From positions 2,149,775-2,213,774 of the forward strand of contig NW_003314265.1 of the NCBI RefSeq assembly GCF_000143415.4: a DNA stretch of 64,000 nt, given 5' to 3'. Of this stretch, positions 55,690 through 64,000 are shown one piece after another. Source of the stretch: Selaginella moellendorffii. Lineage: Eukaryota; Streptophyta; Lycopodiopsida; Selaginellales; Selaginellaceae. Position 1 is the stretch's first letter. The number at the start of each line of letters is the position of its first letter. Under the pieces are notes generated by a model that did no database searches, had not been told where the DNA came from, and saw nothing but the letters and a program-made list of their open reading frames with translations. Both the position numbers and the translations under genes were made by a program.

Positions 55690-57102
55690 ATGTGGTCCGA
55701 GCCAGAGCTGGCCGGATACCTGGACAAGCGCGGCAGGAGATCCGATTCGTGGAAGAGGCGCCTCTTCTTGCTCCAGGGCCATGCCCTATTCTATTTCGTC
55801 AACGAATGCCAGGTTTCTACACAAGGCTTCTTCGTTTCCTTTCTTTAGTTTTCTCTCTTTACAGGTGCGCACGGGTTTGCCTTCAGCTGTTATTCCGATG
55901 GAAGGAAGCAAAGTCGAAGTTTCAGGACGATCGAGGGAGTCGAGCAATGGATTCGTCTTCCATTTGTTTCTCGGCGCGCAGTACGCCGGGCTTGCGAGGC
56001 GCAGCGCTTACGTCCTTGCGGCAGACTCCCACGAAGCATTGGTGTGTTCTCCCCGCGCATATAAAAGGTCCACTGCTTATATCACCATCTTCTCGCATCG
56101 CGGTTTTTGTAAAACGTCGTCGAAAATGTGCACAGGCGGCCTGGATCCGGATGATGAAAATCGCGTCATACTCTCGAGAAAGCCTCAATGGTGAGCCAAA
56201 GTTTTAGAGGATCTTATACTCTCGCCAACAATTCTCTTGCGACATCTATAGGCAAGCTATGGAAGTCGAGATCACGATATGCAGAGATCAAGCATGATTT
56301 ATCCGAGTCGCCATCGGACAAGGAGCTGCTCGAGTCGAAAGCGGGGCTCGAGACGCAAGGGCTGCAGGTTCCATTTCTCGTTGATTGATCACTAGAGACA
56401 TCAAGACGTGATTTTTTCTTGCGGGACAGAGGGAGCTACGGCGATGCATGAAAGAGAGGGAAGAAGTCGCAAGGGAAGTGGAAGAAGCCACTCTAGAAGC
56501 GGATAGGCGTGAAGCAGCAGTTTCTCATGCCGCAGCGTCGTGGGACTTGATGCAAATTCGCGCATCAAGCAAAGGTTTGTTCATTTTACATTTTTTCTCT
56601 TCGTCTCCATCTCAGTTGAGCCATCTAAATGTTTGAGCACGTAGGTGGTCGTGGCAGCTCCTTCTCGGATCTGGAGCATGAGCTGCAAAGTATCGAGAAG
56701 CTATACAAGCTCTTGCAAGCTAAAGGCAATCTGTACCAGGGTCTAGGCACTGAAAGTGTAAGGCTTTTGTCTTTGTCAAAACTGGCTTTTCGAATGCATT
56801 CTTTGCAGCTCCGGGGTGACGCTCAGATCCATCTACAAAAGCTACTAAAACATGCTGTGCTTTTGATCCAAGATCGTCACTCTCAGGTAGAACTTGTCCT
56901 TGAGAACGCTATCCTTTTTCCTCTCGTCTTGGAAGCTAACGAGCTCGTCTCGCAGATCCGTGCTGGAGCTCCCAGGTTCTCTTTCCACATTGATCCGAAA
57001 ATCTACGACCAAGAAACTTTCAATGCGAATGGAAGTCACGAAGGAAGACGAACGACGCGAGGAGCGCAAAGGATGCGAGTAGCAAGAGCTAAAGCCTCGT
57101 AG
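55690..57102 (+). CDS. PH domain plus coiled-coil protein, 317 residues
   Basis: Eight exons sum to a whole number of codons: 55690-55812, 55865-56041, 56136-56190, 56252-56367, 56430-56574, 56645-56757, 56809-56886 and 56956-57102. The first three encode a pleckstrin-homology domain: AGYLDKRGRRSDSWKRRLFL, SAYVLAADSHEALAAWIRMM. It probably binds membrane phosphoinositides. A charged helical stretch follows (RCMKEREEVAREVEEATLEA) and then LEHELQSIEKLYKLLQAKGN. The C-terminus is Arg-rich. I cannot name the exact orthologue. It starts 150 bp from the divergent tRNA and ends 134 bp before GCN1. Confidence 0.78.
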
Positions 57103-57236
57103 GGAATGGACGAAGAACAGCCATGGCTCTTCACGCTTTTACGAGAGTAGCTCTCTGCAAGACGGGAGTGATCACGTTTTAAAATTGTCCGCATTGTTGT
57201 ATGATCGAGATTTAGGGTTTAGAGTGTTCCTCCGCC

Positions 57237-60200
57237 ATGGGCGATCTAGCGCTCGTCGCGGCGAGGCTTAGCTCGCCGTCCACCAAGGAGCGCGTCTCCC
57301 TCTTCCGCGCGAGCTTGTCATCGTTGCTCGATTTGCCAGGTGATGGATTTCTAGCTCTAGGTTTCGATTCCGGCAATGCTGACGCCCCTTCCAGATGAGC
57401 ACGCGGTGGATCACGTCCCCGAGCTGGTTGCGATTGTTCTCGCGACGCTGCATCTCTACGATGATCGCGCCTCGCAGCTGGCAGTGGACTCGGTGATAAT
57501 CAAGGCGCTCAAGCTGCCAGCTTTCGTCAAGGCTTTCACTGGCGCGCTTGTCCAGGCGGCCGAGAGGAACGCCAAAGTGTGTACCGCCTCCACGCAGCTC
57601 AAGCTCCTGCGATGGACGTGCTTTCTCGTGAGTTTTGCTCCCGCGGTTGTGTCCGCCAGGAATGCGTTCTCCAGGATTGCTGCGGTCCAGTCTTCGCTGC
57701 TCTTGGCACTCTCGCAGGCACGGTATCGTCTAAGGCTAGCTTCCAAGGCTTTGCTGCTTCGCTCACTGATCCAGGTATGGAGGTTTTCTTTCTCTTCCCT
57801 GGGATTTATGAAAGTTTCAATGCTGAAGGTGAATGGCTTGTACGAGAACTACGTCTCTGAGCTTGAGGCCTCGCCCTCGGAGAGAAGCGGGCTCATTTCT
57901 GTGCTTCTGGAGTTCGCTGCAAGGGATCCAGCTCTTCTTTCGGTGAAGAAGGTAAGAAGTTTATTTGCAGAGCTCTTGGCAGTGAAATGTGTTATCTTGT
58001 CAGGCCTTTTTTGTCGATCTTTACGTGAAGTTGGTACTTGGATCGCGAGAGAAGCCTTCGAAGGCGATCAGCGAAGCGTTTGAGCCACTTTTCAAGCACC
58101 TGTCGCATGATCAATTCGGGGGAGTGGTCGTGCCGGCTGCAGTAAGGATGCTCAAGAGGAGCCCTGAGATTGTTCTGGAGGCCGTTGGAGTTCTTTTGAA
58201 GCAGACACCGCTGGATTTGAGCAGATACACAGGCGAGTTTCTACCCGTGGTTTTGCTCCAATGTCGACATAACGACGAGGGAAGGCGAAGGGAAGCGCTG
58301 CAAACTCTCAGCTGGATTGCACAAAAGTCGGGTGACACAGACTCGCTGTTAACAATGGTCCAAGCCATCAAGTCCATACTGGGAGGTTAGTTGTGTCTAA
58401 GAGCATTGCTAACTCACGGCTAACTAGCTCTTGTGCCAGGCTCTGAGGGTAAACTGACGTTCGTCTACCAAAGGCTGGGGTTGATCTATGCGTTGCGCGC
58501 CATTTGTGACGCTGGACAAGGCAAAGCGGTTATTCACGCTGCAGGTGTTATCAGCCCGCTGCTTATTTCTCTGTACAAAGACGATGGTAAGTCCTGGTGC
58601 TGCCTTTGATATTTTTGCTGCTTACATGTGTGGGACAGGAAACGAGGAAGTCCGAGTGGCCATTCTATCGTCACTAAGTTCATCGCTTGGAAAAGCCGAG
58701 CGTAACTTGCCAGCTGAGTGCTCAAGTTTTTTCTCGGCTGGACTTAAAGAGAAAGAAACTATGAGAAGAGCACACTTGCGTTGTCTTCGCCAGGCATTTT
58801 TCAATGAAGAACTTCCGATTCTTGTGGGTTTGAAGCTTGTAAGGCGTTCTGTTCTGAAACAGCTTTTTTGCAGGCGTTCCCGCTAGTTGATCAGCTGATC
58901 CAACTAGCCAAAACTGGCATAGCAAAACCTGCACAAAGAATAGACGGGATTTATGCTCTTCTTTTGCTACTCAAGATTGCATCCATCGACAGCAGAGCTG
59001 GTGAGCGATTCAAACAACATTTTGAGCCAATAAACATCCTTCTTTGTATTCTTGTAGATGACAAGCTGCTCAAGGAAAAGATCATTTCGTCAATAACGAT
59101 TCCCGAATCTACGTTTTTCTCGACAGTTGTATGACTTTTTCGTTGCCTCGTTTGGTTTGGTTTGATCTAACCACGTATGAACAGAATTTGAAAATGCAAA
59201 CGGAGGACTGCAGTGCTTTGATAGAACTTCTTGAAGATTTTTCAAATTATCAGCTCTCCAGGTAGGCACAAATCGTATCTTTGCACAATATCAAAATTTA
59301 CGTGGGTTGCAGAGGAAGTAACGAGGGGCTAACTGAACGTTCCAAGGTAATAAACTCAATCATGTGCCAACAATTGCTAATGATTTTCTTGCTGTAGAGC
59401 CTCGTAAGCTTTCTTTGGCACCAGTCATGGGATGTAAGAAGAGCTGCAGCAGCTGCTGTCGGGCGTCTACAAGTAGCGTCTTTAGCATATGCGAAGGAGC
59501 TTTTCGAGTCCTTTTTGAATTGGCTTCCCACTTTACATGACCAGCTTCATTCGCAAATGCGGTAAATCTCACTCCTATGTTTTGAAGCTTGTATTTTTCT
59601 AATGCTCAGATGTGCAGTGGAATCGAGAATGATAGTTCGCCTTTAGAGGTTCCTTCATCAGATATTCTTTCTAAAGCACTACTATCACTAGGATGTACAT
59701 CACTAGTGCGGGATCCCTCGTATTGTACGCATTTCCTAATAGCTTTTCACCACGACTGTATCTTGCGTGGTCAAAAGTATAATCCATATTGGAAGGTAAG
59801 CAACCTTTTCCTGTGGCACATGCATCTGACTTCTTTGCCAGGACTTTGCAAGACGCATAAGTAAACAAGACGGGGAACGTTCCCTTCGTGCCGTCCTAAG
59901 ATCTGATCCCGGTGCTGTCTGGAAGGTTATTATTTGAATTTTTTGATGCTGGATACACTTGTTCATGCTGCAGGTCCTGGCCGGGGCGAACGGGTTGACC
60001 AGTGAACAACCGGCCATTTCAAAGGCAGCAATTGTTGCGCTTGGTTTAGTCATACAAATGATACCTGATGAAATGTTCAATCATTTTATCCATGTAGGTT
60101 CTCTTCTTCTTATTGGAATTACGTACTTACTTCCTTGCAGGGTGTAAAGGATCTAGCGGATTGGAGCTCTCACAATGGTCTCAATGCCAGCGATATCAAG

Positions 60201-63200
60201 GTGGATATTACTCACGTATTAATTTAATTTCGAACCTTCCTTGGCAGATATTCAACACTCCTGAAGGTGTTCTGTCTACTGAAGGCGGGGTGTATGTTGC
60301 GGAAGTGGTGGTGGATAAAAATGTCAAGCAGGCAAAAGGTCGATTCAAAATGTATAATGAATCCGGAAATGGAAAGGTACTAGGCTGTTTTTGACATTAT
60401 GGTGGCTAACGAAATTTGCTGTAGGACACAATGGCGAAGTCTGCTTCCCGGCCGTCTGCGCCTAGAGACGTGAGTAAAGCTTCTAAAAAGACTGGTACTT
60501 TTCTTGTTTTGTCAATATGTTCCATTTGTGATGGCTTTTTTTTTTCAGGTGAATCGAAACCAACTAAAGAAGAAGCAAGAGATTATCTTTTAAAAGAAGA
60601 GGCTATTGTTCGTTCCAGAGTATTGCATCTAAGGACGCGGTTCACTGTGGTTCTAAGAGCTATTGCAGCTGTTGCGGATGCCAATTTATGTTTTGTGCAT
60701 GATCATCTTCCTGCTTTGGTAAGCTATATACATTATTGCAGTTTTCACTCATATTTGACGAATGACCAGATCCCACTTGTCCTTCCGCTTCTGAAGTCGC
60801 CAATTGTTAGCGATGAAGCGTTCCATACGATGGTCAAATTAACGGGATCGGTGACTCCAGCACTCAGATACCTGGCAACTGATATTGCAGCTGCTATGAA
60901 AATATTGGTGTCGTCGTTTTCTCTACAAATTTACTTGGATGAGGAGAAAGGCGTTGTTCGGAGAGTGATCACGGGAATTGTGAGCGCTTGCGTGCGTGAA
61001 CCATTCCCCGCGGAGTCATTCACTCTAGTTTTTCCGGTATGATTTCTCTGCGTTTAATTCGTCTTTGTTCTAAACTTTTAGTTTTTACAGATTGTTGAGC
61101 AAGTCCTGCTCCAAACCAAGAAAACTAAATTTCATGACGGCCTACTTCGTGTCTTGTCAATCCATTGCTCTCCTCAAATGCATGTACCGCGCTCAAAAAT
61201 GATTTCGGTATGCAGTTGTTTTCTGTGCTCATAAACAAATTCTGGGTGGCTGTTCAGGTGCTGTATCATGTGCTTGGTTTATTTCCAAGTTATCAAGCTG
61301 TAATTCTCCCAATTTTGAATGAGTTGTCCCGCGGTATCAGTCCAGTAGATTTGCCAGAGGTACTTTTAAAGTTCGTCTGTTTAGACATCTTAATTTATGG
61401 ATTTGCAGACTCTCGCTGGTGTTTATTCCAAGTACGCGCATGTACGAGTTGCGTGCTTAAGCTCGACCAGATCGGTACCTGTATTTGCTAAAGGTGCAGT
61501 GCCTCACAACGCCGTTGTAGCAAGTGCACTGTGGATTGCATTATACGATCCTGAAAAGGTATGGTGCTTGTTGTTTCTTTCCCAACAAATGTGTTAGGAA
61601 TTGTTTAGGTGGTAGCAGACATTGCAGAGGATATCTGGGACCTTTATGGGCATGATCTTGGAAATGATTATGCCGCAGGCATACTGGGAGCCTTGTCGCA
61701 TGTGAACTTAAATGTTCGTCAAGCGGCTGCCACTGCGTTAGCTGCAGCCATGGAGGAGTATCCAAGCAGTACACAAGTAACCTTTTTGTATATTGTTTTT
61801 ATCGCATGCTTACGTTGGTGTCAGGAAACACTATCGGCTTTGTTTACCCTCTATTCGAGGGATCTTCCTAGTGAAGGGAATCAGGTTGATCCTGGTTGGC
61901 CTGGAAGACAAGGTGTAGCGTTGGCCCTCGAAGCAGCTGCAGACATACTTACTGCCAAAGACTTACCAGTTCTATCAACTTTTCTTATTTCTCGAGCCTT
62001 GGTACGTCTCTGTGCTGAATAAGCAAGTAAAATGTATCGGTTTACTTCCTACAGGCAGATACGAACTCTGACGTCCGGTCTAAGATGGTGGAAGCTGGCG
62101 TAGCAATAATCGATAGACACGGAAAAGATAGCATTGCGGTTCTCCTCCCTATATTCGAAAACTATTTAAGTAGAAAGGTACGTGCTTCAAATCTTTTTAC
62201 AGTTTTGTCTGTAATTACTCTGACTACGCAGGCAGTTGACGAAGAACGCTATGATTTAGTTCGGGAAGGTGTCGTGGTGTTCATGGGGGCTTTGGCCAAA
62301 CATCTCTCTCAGGTATAATTTTCGTTTCTTTGCTACCTATAACGAAATGTCCACCAGGATGATCCAAAAATACTTGTCATTCTAGAAAGACTGCTTGAAA
62401 TGCTGAAAACTCCTTCAGAATCAGTTCAACGTGCTGTGTCAAACTGCCTAGCTCCATTAATGCTGATCCACCAGGTATTTCACTTGAGTTTTTGGATAAT
62501 TCAGCAACTTGATAATCAGGTGGATTCTGAGAAACTTGCAAAAAACTTGCTTGAACAACTTGTGCAATCGGAAAAATATGGAGAGCGCTACGGAGCTGCA
62601 TTTGGATTGGCCGGGGTAGTAAAGGGGAAGGGGCTGTCTTGCCTGAAGAAGTTCGGTGTAATGCATGTCTTGATAACTAGCATTGAGGACAGGTGAGTCG
62701 TTTTGCTTGCGTTATCGAGTTTTACGTTGAAATGGTGCAGAGACTCCGCAAAAGCTCGTGAGGGCGCATTGCTAGGCTTCGAATGCCTCTCCGAGAAACT
62801 TGGACGTCTTTTTGAACCGTAAGGATTTATTATACTAGCATTTCATCTGTTTAACATTTTGCTGCAGGTACGTAATACGAATCCTACCAGAGCTGCTTGT
62901 GTGTTTCTCCGACTCCGTTTCAGCAGTACGCGACGCGGCTGATCTAACTGCTCGGACTATTATGTCGCAACTTACCGGTCAAGGTGTTAAACTTGTTTTA
63001 CCGGCTCTTTTGAAGGTGAAAATTTCATTGAACTGGAATTGCTTTCTTACTTCGTGTATTCATCTGAATATAGGGGCTAGAAGATCGAGCATGGCGCACA
63101 AAGCAGGGAAGTGTTCAACTGCTTGGGGCTATGGCTTTTTGTGCTCCTCGGCAGCTCTCGCAATGCTTGCCAACAATTGTCCCGAAGCTTAGTGAGGTAA

Positions 63201-64000
63201 ACATATCTATTTGAAATACATGATATTTAAAATACCGTTGTCTTCTTGCAGGTGCTCACCGATACACACCCGAAAGTTCAAGCAGCGGCTCAAACTGCTT
63301 TACAGCAGGTTGCTACTTCTTCTTAATTTGTTTTCTTTTTTCTAAGGTGATTTGCCTGTTAACAAGGTGGGAAGTGTCATAAAGAATCCGGAGATTTCGG
63401 CGCTTGTTCCTTTACTGCTAGTTGGAATTTCGGATCCGAATGAACACACAAAATCTTCTCTTGATGCGCTATTACAGGTACATTTGACTTCCTTGTTTCT
63501 TTGACGAACATTAGTGCACTGCAGACAATATTTGTTAATACCGTGGATGCTCCGGCCTTGGCTCTTGTGGTCCCTATTGTTCATCGCGGTTTAAGAGAGC
63601 GAAGTTCGGAGACGAAGAAAAAGGCCGCTCAGATAGTTGGAAACATGTGCTCCTTGGTTACTGATTATAAAGATATGCTTCCATACATGCTATTACTGCT
63701 TCCGGAGGTCAAAAAGGTTCTTGTGAAACGCATTGAACTTTCGCTATCTAATCTGCGGTTTTCCAGGTTTTAGTGGACCCGATTCCTGAAGTTCGTTCTG
63801 TTGCTGCAAAAGCTCTTGGCTCCCTTACCAAGGGTATGGGAGATGACAACTTTCCATCACTAGTGCCGTGGCTTCTTGAGACGTTGAAGTCTGAAAATAG
63901 TAGTGTCGAAAGATCTGGGGCTGCTCAAGGCTTGAGCGAAGTTTTGGCTGCGTTAGGCATGGATTATTTCGACAAGCTTCTACCGGATATCATAGAAAAT
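57237..64000 (+). CDS. GCN1: GCN1-like translational regulator, 5' part
   Basis: GCN1 binds ribosomes and activates the eIF2-alpha kinase GCN2 on uncharged tRNA. It is a giant HEAT-repeat protein, and the window holds only the N-terminal and central part. The start is ATG 57237 ([20 protein letters not shown]). Exon 1 ends at 57339 and exon 2 starts at 57395. Some 30 short introns follow, mostly 45-90 bp GT-AG. HEAT units include [40 protein letters not shown] and [20 protein letters not shown]. The segment near 62880-63800 matches the eEF3-like HEAT core, with [20 protein letters not shown] and [20 protein letters not shown]. No stop appears in the spliced frame that I followed, and the reading frame is open at the window end. 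Exon borders beyond the first few are approximate. Confidence 0.92.

Noticed and set aside
1-64000. CRISPR arrays, bacterial operons or rRNA genes
   Set aside because: None seen; introns, LTR elements and plant gene families show this is eukaryotic nuclear DNA.

Overview
This is a plant nuclear window, most probably from a lycophyte of the Selaginella type (inference). The evidence is the plant-only gene set (PLS-class PPR proteins, galacturonokinase, beta-carbonic anhydrase, PHO1-type SPX-EXS protein, intron-bearing elongator tRNA-Met), very small introns (mostly about 44-95 bp, GT-AG), tight gene spacing in the gene-rich part, and a transposon-rich half beside it. No search was run; all identifications come from motifs and family knowledge.

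Positions 1-5600 are mostly non-coding. They hold three tandem copies of a roughly 600 bp repeat (about 1930-3830) and an inverted partial copy (5008-5342). A broken BAHD acyltransferase follows (5612-7041, minus).

Positions 7100-37220 are a tandem, degraded segmental repeat. The unit is a minus-strand LRR-Roc-COR (ROCO) gene, its upstream region, and a plus-strand mosaic of gene fragments: CDKG/CDK11-like kinase start, organellar release factor 2, and AP endonuclease 2 (APE2). Introns are kept in the fragments. ROCO-A is split by a 10.5 kb Ty3/gypsy retrotransposon (7302-17838). ROCO-B (23381-27092) looks intact at about 1,215 residues. ROCO-C (35505-37223) is a 3' remnant. Two DNA transposons interrupt the units: a 1,025 bp TIR element (19867-20891, 5 bp target duplication) and a 3.1 kb pogo-like element (27865-31007, TA duplication). 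Comparing the repeat copies gives empty sites for all three insertions.

Positions 37224-64000 are mainly ordinary genes: an unidentified 265-residue ORF, beta-carbonic anhydrase, a RAD21/SYN cohesin kleisin, an AT-rich gene-free island (43741-45375), a PHO1-like phosphate exporter, galacturonokinase head-to-head with a PPR gene (33 bp between start codons), an atypical thioredoxin, a second PPR gene, tRNA-Met(CAT), a PH/coiled-coil protein, and the 5' part of GCN1, which runs off the window end. These genes are not a pathway; they are independent housekeeping loci.

The most notable observations are the repeated gene-fragment mosaic, the intact ROCO gene with an unassigned C-terminal region, and the decay pattern of the gypsy element: its ten in-frame stops are all TGA or TAG, never TAA, as expected from deamination at CG and CHG sites.
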